DNA from: Alicycliphilus denitrificans K601
GTDB taxonomy: Bacteria > Pseudomonadota > Gammaproteobacteria > Burkholderiales > Burkholderiaceae_C
NCBI RefSeq assembly: GCF_000204645.1
Contig: NC_015422.1
Coordinates: 4,372,501-4,436,500, forward strand
Length of the DNA: 64,000 bases
Direction: 5' to 3'
Shown here: positions 8,459-17,918 of the stretch, piece after piece
Layout: every line of letters starts with the position of its first letter
How positions within the stretch are numbered: the stretch's first letter is position 1
Program-made: the position numbers and the translations under genes
Notes under the pieces: model-generated
Databases searched by the model: none
Told to the model about the DNA's origin: nothing
The model's input: the letters and a program-made list of their open reading frames with translations, nothing else

Positions 8459-9580
8459 ATGATACCTATTCCTACCGAACCTGACACTCCGAAAAGACCC
8501 GTGCGCGTACTTCATCTTGAGGATTCGGCCGCGGACCATGCGCTGGCGCGGCTGACCCTGCGCCGCGCCGGCCTGCCGCACGAGATGCGCCACGTGGACA
8601 CGCTCGACGAGTTCGCACGGTGGCTGCAGCAGGAGAGCTTCGACCTGATCCTGGCGGACTACCGCCTGCCCGGGTTCACCGCCCTCGATGCCTGGCGCAT
8701 CGCGGAGCAGCGCCCGGACCACCCGCCCTTCGTGCTGCTGTCGGGCGCGATCGGCGAGGCGGCGGCGGTCGATGCCATGCGCCTGGGCTTTGCCGACTAT
8801 CTGCTCAAGGACGACATGGCGCGCCTGCCGCACGTGCTGCTGCGCGCCATCGAGGTGGCCGAGGCGCGCCGCGCGCGCGAGCAGGCCGTGGCCGAGCTGG
8901 CCGATTCGCAGCAGCGCCTGGCGGACCTTGCCGAGCACCTGCAGACCTCGATCGAGGAGGAGCGCGCCGCCATCGCGCGCGAGATACACGACGACATCGG
9001 CGGCGCGCTGGCCGCGGTCCGGTTCGACCTGGCGTGGCTCGCGCGCCACAGCCAGGACGACGGCCAGCGCACGCATGCCGCCAGCGCCACCGAGATGCTG
9101 CAGCACGCCATAGACGCGAGCCAGCGCCTCATGATGAACCTGCGCCCGCCCGTGCTGGACCAGGGCCTGGTGGCCGCCGTGCGCTGGCTGGCCGAGTCGT
9201 TCGAGCGCCGCACGCGCGTGCCCGTGCGCGTGAGCGCCAGCCGCGAGGCCATGGACATGCCGCCCGCGCTGCAGCTCGTGGCCTACCGCACGGCGCAGGA
9301 GGCGCTGACCAACGTGCACAAGCACGCCCAGGCCCGGCGCGTGCACATCGACCTGTCCGACCACGAGGGCGTGCTGACGCTGGAGGTGAGCGACGACGGC
9401 CGCGGCATCGCGCCCGAGATGCTGCAAAAGCCCCGGTCCTTCGGCCTCAGGGGCCTGCAGGAGCGCGCGCGCCGCGCCGGCGGCTGGCTGGACATCAGCA
9501 GCCGGCCCGGCCAGGGCACCTCGGTGATCATGAGCGTGCCGCTAACATCGGATGGCTGTGATGCAGGAGGAGAGCCGTGA
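8459..9580 (+). CDS. Hybrid sensor: N-terminal receiver plus HisKA_3-type histidine kinase
   Basis: 373 residues, cytoplasmic, no membrane segment or PAS domain seen. Residues about 14-130 form a receiver domain (LHLEDSAADH, phospho-acceptor Asp67 in LILADYRLPGF, Lys in LLKDD). A short coiled linker leads to a NarX/DegS-like dimerisation domain with phospho-His177 in AREIHDDIGG and a C-terminal HATPase (ALTNVHKHAQA, DDGRGIAPE, GLRGLQER). ATG at 8459 follows the divergent region shared with the chemotaxis operon. Its stop overlaps the next gene (GTGA), so the two form a two-component pair whose input is probably another phosphorylated protein. Confidence 0.9.
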   Translation: MIPIPTEPDTPKRPVRVLHLEDSAADHALARLTLRRAGLPHEMRHVDTLDEFARWLQQESFDLILADYRLPGFTALDAWRIAEQRPDHPPFVLLSGAIGEAAAVDAMRLGFADYLLKDDMARLPHVLLRAIEVAEARRAREQAVAELADSQQRLADLAEHLQTSIEEERAAIAREIHDDIGGALAAVRFDLAWLARHSQDDGQRTHAASATEMLQHAIDASQRLMMNLRPPVLDQGLVAAVRWLAESFERRTRVPVRVSASREAMDMPPALQLVAYRTAQEALTNVHKHAQARRVHIDLSDHEGVLTLEVSDDGRGIAPEMLQKPRSFGLRGLQERARRAGGWLDISSRPGQGTSVIMSVPLTSDGCDAGGEP

Positions 9581-10206
9581 TCCAAGTGGTGCTTTGCGAC
9601 GACCACGCCGTACTGCGGCGCGGCATACGCGACACGCTGACCGAGTCGCCCGACATCTGCGTGACCGGCGAGGCGGGCAGCTACCCCGAGCTGCGCGAGG
9701 TGCTGCGCACGGCCGCGTGCGACGTGCTGCTGCTGGACCTGAACCTGCCCGGGCGCAGCGGCCTGGAGGTGCTGGCCAGCCTCAAGGAGTCGCACCCCGC
9801 GATCAAGGTGCTGATCGTCTCCATGTACCCCGAGGACCAGTACGCGCTGCGCTGCCTGAAGGCCGGCGCGCACGGCTACGCCAACAAGGCGGGCGACCCG
9901 GTGCAGCTCATCGCCGCCGTGCACACCGTGATGCAGGGCCGCAAGTACCTCACGCCCGAGGTCGCGCAGCTGCTGGCCGACAGCCTGGCCCAGCCCACGC
10001 CCGAGCTGCCGCACGAGTCGCTGTCGGAGCGCGAGCTGCAGACGCTGGTGAAGATCGCCTCGGGCAAGCGCCTGTCGGACATCGCCGAGGAGCTGATGCT
10101 CAGCCCCAAGACCGTGAGCGTGTACCGCGCGCGCGTGCTGGAGAAGCTGCGCCTCGCCAACAACGCGGAGCTGACGGTGTACGCGATACGCAACCGGTTG
10201 GTATGA
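9577..10206 (+). CDS. NarL/FixJ-family response regulator
   Basis: 209 residues. Receiver domain (DD 8-9, phospho-acceptor Asp54 in LLLDLNLPGRSG, Lys in YANKAGDP) followed by a LuxR-type helix-turn-helix from about residue 145 (LSERELQTLVKIASGKRLSD, then LSPKTVSVYRARVLEKL). GTG start at 9577 overlaps the kinase stop codon, so translation is coupled. Partner of the upstream hybrid kinase; targets are not visible here. Convergent with fliR, with a repeat pair between them that can act as a shared terminator. Confidence 0.92.
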   Translation: MIQVVLCDDHAVLRRGIRDTLTESPDICVTGEAGSYPELREVLRTAACDVLLLDLNLPGRSGLEVLASLKESHPAIKVLIVSMYPEDQYALRCLKAGAHGYANKAGDPVQLIAAVHTVMQGRKYLTPEVAQLLADSLAQPTPELPHESLSERELQTLVKIASGKRLSDIAEELMLSPKTVSVYRARVLEKLRLANNAELTVYAIRNRLV

Positions 10207-10211
10207 AAACC

Positions 10212-10291
10212 ATAGCTGCTACCGCTTGATGGAAGCTATTTTCAATATTCTTTCACGTCGAAAACCAGTAACAGCAAGCGGTAGCAGCTAT
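10212..10291. repeat. Inverted pair of the dispersed ATAGCTGC repeat, likely two-way terminator
   Basis: A 17-bp arm at 10212-10228 (ATAGCTGCTACCGCTTG) is matched perfectly by its reverse complement at 10275-10291, with 46 nt between. It fills the gap between two convergent genes (regulator ending 10206, fliR ending 10291), so a stem-loop here would form in both transcripts. There is no strong T-tract, so terminator function is inference. Confidence 0.75.
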
Positions 10292-11055
10292 CACTTTTGA
10301 AAGATATCGATCGCCTGCTGCAGCAGCGTGAGCATGGGCTGCTCCAGCATGGGCAGCGTGGCCGTGATGCCCAGCATGCCCACGGTGAGCGTGACCGGGA
10401 AGCCCACGGCGTAGATGTTCATCTGCGGCGCCACGCGCGAGATGACGCCCAGCGTGAGGTTGACGAACAGCAGCAGCGCAATCATGGGCAGCGCGATCCA
10501 CAGGCCGCTGGCGAACACCGCCGCGCCCAGCTCGTGCAGGCGCATCTGCGCCACGGCCTGCAGGAAGTGGCCGTCCACGGGGAAGCTCTCGAAGCTCTTG
10601 ACCACGGCCATGAGCACCATCAGGTGGCCGTTGACGACCACGAACAACAGCATGGCGATGTTGCCGAAGAAGCGCGCCACGGCGCTCACCTGGGCGTTGC
10701 TCGCGGGATCGAAGAACGAGGCGAAGTTCAGGCCCATCTGCAGGCCGATGACCTCGCCCGCCAGCTCCACGGCCACGAACACCAGGCGCACGGCAAAGCC
10801 TATGGCCAGGCCCACGCCCACCTGCTGCAGCACCGCGCCGGCCGCCTCGCGGCCGCCCAGGTCTATCACCGGCTGCCCGGGCAGCGCCGCCTGCGCGCAC
10901 AGGGCCACGAGGAAGGCCAGGCCGATGCGCACGCGCACGGGAATGGCGCGCATGGAGAACACCGGCGCGGAGGTGAAAAGGGCCAGCACGCGCAGGAACG
11001 GCCACAGCACCGGCGAGAGCCAGGCCATGATCTGCGCCTCGGAGAAGGTGATCAT
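10291..11055 (-). CDS. fliR: Flagellar export gate protein FliR
   Basis: 254 residues, integral inner-membrane component of the type III export gate (FliPQR complex). About six hydrophobic segments; conserved FSMRAIPVRVRIGLAFLVA and GLQMGLNFASFFDP. ATG at 11055 overlaps the fliQ stop (ATGA). The gene ends inside the repeat pair. Last gene of the fliF-fliR run. Confidence 0.94.
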   Translation of the reverse strand: MITFSEAQIMAWLSPVLWPFLRVLALFTSAPVFSMRAIPVRVRIGLAFLVALCAQAALPGQPVIDLGGREAAGAVLQQVGVGLAIGFAVRLVFVAVELAGEVIGLQMGLNFASFFDPASNAQVSAVARFFGNIAMLLFVVVNGHLMVLMAVVKSFESFPVDGHFLQAVAQMRLHELGAAVFASGLWIALPMIALLLFVNLTLGVISRVAPQMNIYAVGFPVTLTVGMLGITATLPMLEQPMLTLLQQAIDIFQK

Positions 11056-11321
11056 CCGACCACGGAGGGGATGGACTCGATCGTGCGCCGCAGGAAGTCC
11101 ACCAGCGTGGAGATCATCCACGGCCCGGCGATGGCGAACACTACCATGGCCGCGATGAGCTTGGGCACGAAGGCCAGCGTGGCCTCGTGGATCTGCGTCA
11201 CGGCCTGGAAAATGCTCACCAGCAGGCCCACGGCCATCACCACGCCGAGCACCGGCAGGGCGATCATGAGCAACAGGGTGAGCGCGTCGCGGCCCATGGT
11301 GAGGACGAACTGGGCGGTCAT
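11052..11321 (-). CDS. fliQ: Flagellar export gate protein FliQ
   Basis: 89 residues with two membrane segments (LLLMIALPVLGVVMAVGLLV and KLIAAMVVFAIAGPWMIST), the normal FliQ size and layout. Part of the FliPQR pore. ATG at 11321 chosen over an upstream in-frame start that would overlap fliP. Overlaps fliR by 4 bp and follows fliP by 10 bp. Confidence 0.95.
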   Translation of the reverse strand: MTAQFVLTMGRDALTLLLMIALPVLGVVMAVGLLVSIFQAVTQIHEATLAFVPKLIAAMVVFAIAGPWMISTLVDFLRRTIESIPSVVG

Positions 11322-11331
11322 GAAAAATCCT

Positions 11332-12087
11332 TCACGTGGCAAAGCTCGCGGCCAGCGAGCCGATGAGCAGGTTCCAGCCATCGGCCAGCACGAACAGCAT
11401 GAGCTTGAACGGCAGCGCCACCAGCACCGGCGAGAGCATCATCATCCCGAGCGACATGAGCACGCTGGACACCACCATGTCGATGATCAGGAACGGGATG
11501 AAGACCATGAAGCCGATCTGGAACGCCGTCTTGAGCTCGCTGGTCACGAAGGCCGGCACCAGCACGCGCAGCGGCGCGGTCTCGGCCGTCACGCCCTCGT
11601 CCAGCTTGGCCAGGCGCGCGAACAGCGCGAAGTCGGACTGGCGCGTCTGCTTGAGCATGAAGCCGCGCATGGGGGCCTCGGCCTTGGCGAGCGCCTGCTC
11701 GAACGACAGCGCGTTGGTGGTGTAGGGCACGTAGGCCTCCTGGTACACCTTGTCCAGCGTCGGCCCCATGACGAACAGCGTGAGAAACAGCGACAGGCCC
11801 ACCACCACCTGGTTGGGCGGCGCCTGCTGCGTGCCTATGGCCTGGCGCAGCAGCGACAGCACGATGACGATGCGCGTGAAGCCCGTCATCATGAGCAGCA
11901 CCGCCGGCAGGAACGACAGCGCGGTGAAGAACAGCAGCGTCTGTATCGGCACCGAATAGCTGGTCCCGCCCGCGCCCGAGCCGACCACGAGCGGCAGCGT
12001 GCCGGCGCCGCCCTGCTGCTGCCCAAGGGCCGCGCCCGCGAGCAGCAGGCAGGCCAGGCCCGCCGTCAGGCGTATGCACTTACGCAT
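11332..12087 (-). CDS. fliP: Flagellar export gate protein FliP
   Basis: 251 residues. Begins with a cleavable signal peptide ([20 protein letters not shown]), then membrane segments with family motifs [40 protein letters not shown] and [16 protein letters not shown]. Core of the type III export pore. Overlaps the fliO end by 8 bp. Confidence 0.96.
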   Translation of the reverse strand: MRKCIRLTAGLACLLLAGAALGQQQGGAGTLPLVVGSGAGGTSYSVPIQTLLFFTALSFLPAVLLMMTGFTRIVIVLSLLRQAIGTQQAPPNQVVVGLSLFLTLFVMGPTLDKVYQEAYVPYTTNALSFEQALAKAEAPMRGFMLKQTRQSDFALFARLAKLDEGVTAETAPLRVLVPAFVTSELKTAFQIGFMVFIPFLIIDMVVSSVLMSLGMMMLSPVLVALPFKLMLFVLADGWNLLIGSLAASFAT

Positions 12088-12421
12088 GGCCGCCCTCTGC
12101 GCCCCGGACCGCCTGCGCGCGCGCGGCCGACATCTCGGATGCGAACGAGGCCGCGTCGCCCGCAGCGGCCGGCAGCACGTGCAGGCAGCTCACCGCCTGC
12201 GCCGTCACGCCCAGCACCAGCAGCGTGCGCTGCTGCGGCGGCCCCACCTCCACCGTGACCACGCGCTGCTGCGGCCCCACGGCCACGGCCGAGAGCACGC
12301 GCGAACCGGCGCCCGCGCCCGCCTGCAAGCCCGCGCGCTGCTGCTGCAGGCGGCGGATCAGCCACGGCAGGGCCGCCAGGGCGGCCACGAACAGCACGAC
12401 CAGCAGCAGCGTCTGGGTCAT
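12080..12421 (-). CDS. fliO: Flagellar biosynthesis protein FliO
   Basis: 113 residues: one N-terminal membrane segment ([19 protein letters not shown]) and a basic cytoplasmic domain with [13 protein letters not shown] and [11 protein letters not shown], the FliO pattern. FliO helps assemble the FliP ring. ATG at 12421 is used; a GTG at 12448 with a GGAG site 10 bp upstream would add nine residues and overlap fliN, and is a real alternative. Confidence 0.88.
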   Translation of the reverse strand: MTQTLLLVVLFVAALAALPWLIRRLQQQRAGLQAGAGAGSRVLSAVAVGPQQRVVTVEVGPPQQRTLLVLGVTAQAVSCLHVLPAAAGDAASFASEMSAARAQAVRGAEGGHA

Positions 12422-12431
12422 GATGCCCGCG

Positions 12432-12887
12432 TTACCCACGGCTGACACGGCGCAGCCGCTCCGACGGCGTGACCACGTCGGTCAGGCGGATGCCGAACTT
12501 GTCGTTGACCACCACCACCTCGCCCTGGGCGATGAGGTAGCCGTTGACCAGCACGTCCATGGGCTCGCCCGCGAGCGCGTCGAGCTCCACCACCGAACCC
12601 TGGGCCAGCTGCAGGATGTACTTGATCGGCACCTTGGTGCGGCCCAGCTCCACCGACAGCTGCACCGGGATGTCCAGCACCATGTTGATGTCCTGCACCG
12701 GCGCGTCGCCGCCGCCCGCGAAGGCGCGCGCGGGCTCGCCCGAGAGCGGGCCGCCCTGCTCGGCGTCGATGGTGCGCGCGTCGGCGCTCTTTTGCTCCTC
12801 CAGCGCCTCGGCCCAGCCGGCGAACGGATCGTCCGCCGCCGCGCCGTCGCCAGGCTGGCCGGCGTCGTGGTCGGATTCAGTTGACAT
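12432..12887 (-). CDS. fliN: Flagellar motor switch protein FliN
   Basis: 151 residues. Acidic, poorly conserved first 70 residues, then the SpoA/surface-presentation domain (LDIPVQLSVELGRTKVPIKY, GSVVELDALAGEPMDVLVNG, GEVVVVNDKFGIRLTDVV). Forms the lower C-ring with FliM and binds FliH. ATG at 12887 has a GGAG site; the gene overlaps the end of fliM by 11 bp. Confidence 0.95.
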   Translation of the reverse strand: MSTESDHDAGQPGDGAAADDPFAGWAEALEEQKSADARTIDAEQGGPLSGEPARAFAGGGDAPVQDINMVLDIPVQLSVELGRTKVPIKYILQLAQGSVVELDALAGEPMDVLVNGYLIAQGEVVVVNDKFGIRLTDVVTPSERLRRVSRG

Positions 12888-13881
12888 TCTTTTCTCCCAT
12901 CCAATGTGCATCGGCGCCGCGCAGGCACTGCTCGATGCGTATCGCGTATTTGGCGTTGTGCGTGCCGTACTGGCACTCGAAGACCGGCACGCCCTCGATG
13001 GAGGCGCGTATGCGCGGCTCGCGGTCGAGCTCGATGAAGTCGCCCGGCTTCATGGCCAGCAGCTGCTCCACGGTGGCGTCGGCGCGGGCCAGCTCGGCCA
13101 CCAGCGTCACCTCGGCGGCCTGGATCTCGCGCGTGAGCACCTTGACCCAGCGGCGGTCCACCTCGATGGCGTCGCCCTGCACGGACGAGTACAGCACGTC
13201 GCGGATCGGCTCCAGCGTCGCATAGGGCATGCAGATGTGGATGGCGCCGGACAGGTCGCCGATCTCCAGCTGGAAGGCCGTGGACACGACGATCTCGCTG
13301 GGCGTGGCGATGTTGGCGAACTGCGGCTGCATCTCCGAGCGCTGGTAGGACAGCTCCAGCGGGTAGATGCCCTGCCAGGCCTTCTTGTATTCCTCGCAGA
13401 TCAGGTTCACCAGGCGCTGGATCACGCGCAGCTCGGTGGCCGAGAAGTCGCGCCCCTCGATGCGCGTCTGGAGCTTGCCCACGCCGCCGTAGAGCGTGTC
13501 GATGATGCCGAACAGCAGCGACGGCTCGCACACGATCAGGCCGCTGCCGCGCAGCGGCCGTATGGCGACGATGTTGAAGTTGGTCGGCACCACCAGCTCG
13601 CGCAGGAAGGCGTTGTAGCGCTGCACCCCCACCGTGCCCACGGAGATCTCGGGGCTGCGGCGGATCATGTTGAACAGGCCGATGCGGAAGTTGCGCGCGA
13701 ACCGCTCGTTGACGATCTCCATCGTCGGCATGCGGCCGCGCACGATGCGCTCCTGGCTGGAGATGTCGTAGTCGCGCACGACACCGCCCTCGATCTCCTC
13801 CTTGACGGTCTTCTGGCTCTCGCCGGTCACGCCCTCCAGCAGGGCATCGACCTCCTCCTGGGACAGAAAGGACTCACTCAT
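12877..13881 (-). CDS. fliM: Flagellar motor switch protein FliM
   Basis: 334 residues. N-terminal CheY-P binding peptide (SFLSQEEVDALLEGV), middle CheC-like domain (ARNFRIGLFNMIRRSPEISV) and C-terminal SpoA domain. Switches rotation on binding phospho-CheY and forms the C-ring with FliG and FliN. ATG at 13881; follows fliL by 6 bp. Confidence 0.97.
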   Translation of the reverse strand: MSESFLSQEEVDALLEGVTGESQKTVKEEIEGGVVRDYDISSQERIVRGRMPTMEIVNERFARNFRIGLFNMIRRSPEISVGTVGVQRYNAFLRELVVPTNFNIVAIRPLRGSGLIVCEPSLLFGIIDTLYGGVGKLQTRIEGRDFSATELRVIQRLVNLICEEYKKAWQGIYPLELSYQRSEMQPQFANIATPSEIVVSTAFQLEIGDLSGAIHICMPYATLEPIRDVLYSSVQGDAIEVDRRWVKVLTREIQAAEVTLVAELARADATVEQLLAMKPGDFIELDREPRIRASIEGVPVFECQYGTHNAKYAIRIEQCLRGADAHWMGEKNVN

Positions 13882-13887
13882 GATGGC

Positions 13888-14463
13888 TCACTGAATGATG
13901 AAGCTGGAAAACAGCACCTGGCGCACGGGGTTGTTGTCCGCCCGGGGGCGGGGCGGCGCATCCTCGTCGTCCTCGTACTCGTCCTCGGGGTCGCGGCTGG
14001 CGGGGCGCTTGCGCGGCTTCGGGACCGTGAAGCCCAGCGGGCGCGAGACCTCGCGGCGGACGTCGAGGGCCAGCTTCTCCTTGCCCTCGCGCGTCAGCAG
14101 CTCGTCGGTAGTGCGCTGCGACACCAGCAGCAGCACGCTGCTGCGGATGCTGGGCATGTAGGTCTTGACGAGCTCGGCCGTCTTGGCGTCCGCCAGCTCC
14201 AGCGTGATGCCCACCTGGGCGAAGCGGTCGCCGCCGGGGTCGGCCAGGTTGACCACCATGTTCTCCATGGGCAGGAAGGTGGGCGGGGTCTTGGGCGAGG
14301 CGACCTGGGCCGTGCGCGCGGGCGCCTCTTCCTCGTCGCCCGCGTGGCGCTTGGCCAGCAGCAGCCATGCGGCGGCGCCGCCGGCCACCAGCAGCAGGGC
14401 CAGCACCGCCACGATGATGATCAGTTTCTTGCTCTTGGCCGGGGCAGCAGTGGTATCGGACAC
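13888..14463 (-). CDS. fliL: Flagellar basal body-associated protein FliL
   Basis: 191 residues. One membrane segment (about 14-36, IIIVAVLALLLVAGGAAAWL) and a periplasmic stomatin-like FliL domain (MENMVVNLADPGGDRFAQVG). It has an unusually long low-complexity acidic/Pro insert (DPEDEYEDDEDAPPRPR) before the C-terminus. Start is a GTG at 14463 with AAGAAAG upstream; no ATG is available in the conserved part. A gap of 165 bp separates it from fliK, so fliL may begin its own transcript. Confidence 0.9.
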   Translation of the reverse strand: MSDTTAAPAKSKKLIIIVAVLALLLVAGGAAAWLLLAKRHAGDEEEAPARTAQVASPKTPPTFLPMENMVVNLADPGGDRFAQVGITLELADAKTAELVKTYMPSIRSSVLLLVSQRTTDELLTREGKEKLALDVRREVSRPLGFTVPKPRKRPASRDPEDEYEDDEDAPPRPRADNNPVRQVLFSSFIIQ

Positions 14464-14628
14464 GTCGGTGCTTTCTTGCGCGGCAGGTGGGAGGGCCGCA
14501 GGCGAAAGACCCTGGGGCCATCACCTGCTTGTGTGGCCGATTATTCAATGCGGGCCACCCGATGATCGGCGAAATAAAAGCCCAAACCCCCGGCTATCGG
14601 ACGCTTGGCGGCGCGTGCGCCGGGAGGC

Positions 14629-15996
14629 TCACACGAAGATGTCCACCGAACGCGTTCCCACGCCGCGTCCCCGGGCTGCGGCGCCGTCCGCCGGGGCCGC
14701 GGCCTGCACCGTGGCCTGGCGCGCGTCCTGGCGCCCGCCTTCGCGCGCACCCTGGCGCGCCGGCGCGCCGTCACCCCCGGCCGTGCCCACCGTCACGCCG
14801 GCCAGGTGCAGCCCCTCGCGCTGCAGCATCCCGCGCAGCTCGGCAGAGCCGGCGTCCAGCAGCTGGCGCGCCTCGGCCTGGTCGCTGCGGAAGGTGACAT
14901 GGGCCTCGTCGCCCGTCAGCGCCACCCGCACCTCCACGGGCCGGCCATCGCCGTCGAGCGTCAGCGCGGCGTTCTGGGTCTTGTGGTGCACCCAGTAGGC
15001 CACCTGCTCGGCCAGCTGGTCCTCGGCGCTGCCCATGCCGGACTGCGCGGCATCGGCCGGGGCCTGCGCTGCGTCCGCCGCCGCCTCGGGCGCATGCGGC
15101 TGTGCCCCCTGCGTTTCGCCCGCTCCCGCAATCCGGGACTCGCCCTCGCGCGGCGCAGCCGGTGCCGCGCCCGCCATCGCCCCGGCCATGGCGCCGGCCG
15201 ACATGGCGGGCACCACCGGGTCGAACTCGGGCCGTGCCAGGGCAGGCGCCAGGGCCTGCGAGGCGTCCCGCCGCTCGGCCGGCGCGGCGCTTGCGGCCTG
15301 GGCCGCAGGCACGGCCTGCGCCGCCATCTGCTCCATGGCCGGCTGCACGGGCGCCGCCCCGGCACGCAACGCCCGGTGGCCGCCACCCGCACCGGCGGCG
15401 TCCTGCGCGGGCAGTGCACGCGCCGCGCCCGCGCGGCCGGCCGGCCCCTGCGGCACGCCGTTGAGGGCGGCCGTCTCGGCAGCCCCATCGAGCAGTGCCG
15501 TCTGGCCCACCAGGCTGTCCTGGCCGTGGCGCAGCAGGCCCAGACCGACGCGGCCCATGAGGGTATCGGCCTCGCCGCCCATCACACCGCCCATCGCGTT
15601 GCCCACCACACTGCCCGCCACACCGCCCACCGTTCTGCCCTTCATGCCATCCGCCACACCCTCCACGGCCTTGGCCAACGCAACGCCGGGTTGCAGCCCG
15701 GCCACCCATGCCGCCAGCGCGGCGGCGTCCGGCTGTCCGGCCAGGGGCTGCGCCGCAGCGTCCGCCGGATCCCCCTGCAGACCCTCGGCGCCGTCACCGC
15801 CACCGTCCAGGGCCGTCGTGAGCACGCCAGCACCCTCGCCGCCATCCAGGGCCGCCAGCAGCAGCGCAAAGCCCGCGGTCTGAGCGTCGGTCTGGTCATG
15901 CGCCTGCGCGGCGCCTGCCTTGCCTGCGGCGGCGCGGGCGCCGCGCGCCTCGTGCGTGGCCTGCGGGGCGGGGGAAGAAATGCGTGCCTTTTCCAT
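14629..15996 (-). CDS. fliK: Flagellar hook-length control protein FliK
   Basis: 455 residues. Long low-complexity Ala/Gly/Gln-rich N-terminal ruler region and a C-terminal Flg_hook domain (about 330-430; VEVRVALTGDEAHVTFRSD, LRGMLQREGLHLAGVTVG). FliK is exported, measures hook length and switches FlhB specificity. ATG at 15996 has AGGAG eight bases upstream; the longer frame would need TTG. Lies between fliJ and fliL. The middle has an odd Gly/Met-rich stretch (VVGNAMGGVMGGEADTLMG). Confidence 0.9.
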   Translation of the reverse strand: MEKARISSPAPQATHEARGARAAAGKAGAAQAHDQTDAQTAGFALLLAALDGGEGAGVLTTALDGGGDGAEGLQGDPADAAAQPLAGQPDAAALAAWVAGLQPGVALAKAVEGVADGMKGRTVGGVAGSVVGNAMGGVMGGEADTLMGRVGLGLLRHGQDSLVGQTALLDGAAETAALNGVPQGPAGRAGAARALPAQDAAGAGGGHRALRAGAAPVQPAMEQMAAQAVPAAQAASAAPAERRDASQALAPALARPEFDPVVPAMSAGAMAGAMAGAAPAAPREGESRIAGAGETQGAQPHAPEAAADAAQAPADAAQSGMGSAEDQLAEQVAYWVHHKTQNAALTLDGDGRPVEVRVALTGDEAHVTFRSDQAEARQLLDAGSAELRGMLQREGLHLAGVTVGTAGGDGAPARQGAREGGRQDARQATVQAAAPADGAAARGRGVGTRSVDIFV

Positions 15997-15998
15997 GG

Positions 15999-16463
15999 TC
16001 AATGCTCCTGATCCGGCATGGCGCCCTGTGCGCGGGCGGCGCGCAGCGCGGCGCGCTCGTCGGTCTGTTTCTGTTCCCGGCGCTGCTGCAGCAGCGCCAG
16101 CTCGGCGCGGCGCCGCTCCAGCACCTTGCGCAGGCTGGCCAGGCGCAGCTCGGCGGCCAGCAGCGCCTGGCGGGCCTGCTCCACGCGGGCGTCCTGGGCA
16201 GACACGGCGCCCGTCTGCAGCGAGATCGCGTGGTCCAGCCGGCCCATGAACTGATAGTGGTGGTACATCACCTCGGGCTGCACCTCGGCGCCCTCCCTCA
16301 TGCCCCAGCGGCCCTGGGTCTCGCCCGCATAGCCCGCGAGCTGCTCCAGCTGCGCCTGCGCTGCCTGGAGCGCGGCCTGCACGTCCTTGAGCGTCTGGCG
16401 CGCAGCGTCGCGCTGGCGCTCGGCCAGCTCCGCCGCCACCTGGAAGGCCTTCAGCGACGACAT
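15999..16463 (-). CDS. fliJ: Flagellar export chaperone/ATPase stalk protein FliJ
   Basis: 154 residues, almost all alpha-helical coiled coil, rich in Gln, Arg, Ala and Leu (ELAERQRDAARQTLKDVQAA), as in FliJ, which inserts into the FliI hexamer like the gamma subunit of F-ATPase. Sits directly after fliI, the usual place, and ends 2 bp before fliK starts. Confidence 0.88.
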   Translation of the reverse strand: MSSLKAFQVAAELAERQRDAARQTLKDVQAALQAAQAQLEQLAGYAGETQGRWGMREGAEVQPEVMYHHYQFMGRLDHAISLQTGAVSAQDARVEQARQALLAAELRLASLRKVLERRRAELALLQQRREQKQTDERAALRAARAQGAMPDQEH

Positions 16464-16514
16464 GCGGCGTTCCTTTCCGCTTCAGACGCTGTGCGTGAAA
16501 GAGGGGGCGTCATC

Positions 16515-17918
16515 TCATGCACCTTCGAGCACCTGCCCCATGGCCGCGAGGCAATCGTCCATGGAGGCGGCCTCGAACATGTCCTGCTGCAGGAAGGCCG
16601 TCATGCCCGGCTGCAGGCGTATGGCTTCGTCGAGCAGGGGATCGGAGCCGCTCATGTAGGCGCCGACCTGGATCAGGTCGCGGCTCTTCTGGTAGCGCGA
16701 GTAGATGGCGCGGAAGCCCCGCGCCATGTCGAAATGGCTGCGCGAGACCACGTTGTGCATCACGCGCGAGGCCGACTGCTCGATGTCGATGGCCGGGTAA
16801 TGCCCGCTCTCGGCCAGGGCGCGCGAGAGCACGATGTGGCCGTCCAGGATGGCGCGCGCCGCGTCGGCGATCGGGTCCTGCTGGTCGTCGCCCTCGGACA
16901 GCACGGTGTAGAAGGCCGTGATCGAGCCCACGCCGTTCAGGCCGTTGCCGCTGCGCTCGACCAGCGCCGGCAGCTTCGCGAAGCAGCTCGGCGGGTAGCC
17001 CTTGGTCGCGGGCGGCTCGCCGATGGCCAGGGCGATCTCGCGCTGCGCCATGGCGTAGCGCGTGAGCGAGTCCATGAGCAGCAGCACGTGCCTGCCCTGG
17101 TCGCGGAAATGCTCGGCAATCGCCGTGGCGTAGGCCGCGCCCTGCATGCGCAAGAGCGGCGGCGCGTCGGCCGGCGCGGCCACCACCACGGCGCGGCCGC
17201 GGTCGGTCTCGCCCAGGATGTCCTCGACGAACTCCTTGACCTCGCGCCCGCGCTCGCCGATCAGGCCCACGACGATCACGTCGGCCTGCGTGTAGCGCGC
17301 CATCATGCCCAGCAGCACGCTCTTGCCCACGCCCGAGCCCGCGAACAGGCCCAGGCGCTGGCCCCGGCCCACGGTGAGCAGCGCGTTGATGGCACGCACG
17401 CCGGTATCGAGCGGCTCGCGCACCGGGTCGCGCTCCATGGCATTGATGGGGCTGCGGTCCATGGGCAGCGCGGTCACGCGCTCCAGCGGCCCGCCATGGT
17501 CCAGCGGCTGGCCCTGCGAATCCACCACGCGCCCGAGCAGGCCGTCGCCCATGGGCAGACGCAGCACGCCCGCGCCGGCGGCCTCGGGGTCATGCCCGGC
17601 CCCGCCCAGCCGCGGCACGGGCACGTAGGCCGCGGCCGGCGTGACGCTGGCGCCACTGGACAGGCCGTGGATGTCGCCCGCGGGCATCAGAAAGGCCTTG
17701 TCGCCGGCAAAGCCCACCACCTCGGCCAGCACGGGCTCCTGCCCGGCCATGCGCACCTGGCACTGCGCGCCTACGGGCACGCGCAGGCCCGCGGCCTCCA
17801 GCACCAGGCCGGTCAGGCGCGTGAGGGTGCCGCGCGTCTCCAGTGGCAGTTCCTGCGCCATGCGCGCACGCGCCTGGTCCATGAGGTCGCCCCAGGCGCC
17901 GGCCGGCTCAATCGGCAT
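16515..17918 (-). CDS. fliI: Flagellum-specific export ATPase FliI
   Basis: 467 residues, beta-F1-like ATPase of the export apparatus. Seen: Walker [16 protein letters not shown] near residue 195, [10 protein letters not shown], Walker [19 protein letters not shown], and [22 protein letters not shown] at 17918 has a GGGAGG site and overlaps the fliH end by 11 bp; a GTG at 17939 is less likely. A 51-bp gap leads to fliJ. Confidence 0.97.
   Translation of the reverse strand: MPIEPAGAWGDLMDQARARMAQELPLETRGTLTRLTGLVLEAAGLRVPVGAQCQVRMAGQEPVLAEVVGFAGDKAFLMPAGDIHGLSSGASVTPAAAYVPVPRLGGAGHDPEAAGAGVLRLPMGDGLLGRVVDSQGQPLDHGGPLERVTALPMDRSPINAMERDPVREPLDTGVRAINALLTVGRGQRLGLFAGSGVGKSVLLGMMARYTQADVIVVGLIGERGREVKEFVEDILGETDRGRAVVVAAPADAPPLLRMQGAAYATAIAEHFRDQGRHVLLLMDSLTRYAMAQREIALAIGEPPATKGYPPSCFAKLPALVERSGNGLNGVGSITAFYTVLSEGDDQQDPIADAARAILDGHIVLSRALAESGHYPAIDIEQSASRVMHNVVSRSHFDMARGFRAIYSRYQKSRDLIQVGAYMSGSDPLLDEAIRLQPGMTAFLQQDMFEAASMDDCLAAMGQVLEGA

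Noticed and set aside
10297..12258. 653-codon plus-strand frame over fliR-fliQ-fliP-fliO
   Set aside because: Antisense to four recognisable export-gate genes; His/Gln/Arg-rich shadow translation.
13888..14463. Frameshift suspected in fliL because it begins with GTG
   Set aside because: The frame is intact, has a usable ribosome-binding site, a membrane segment at the start and a normal FliL domain.
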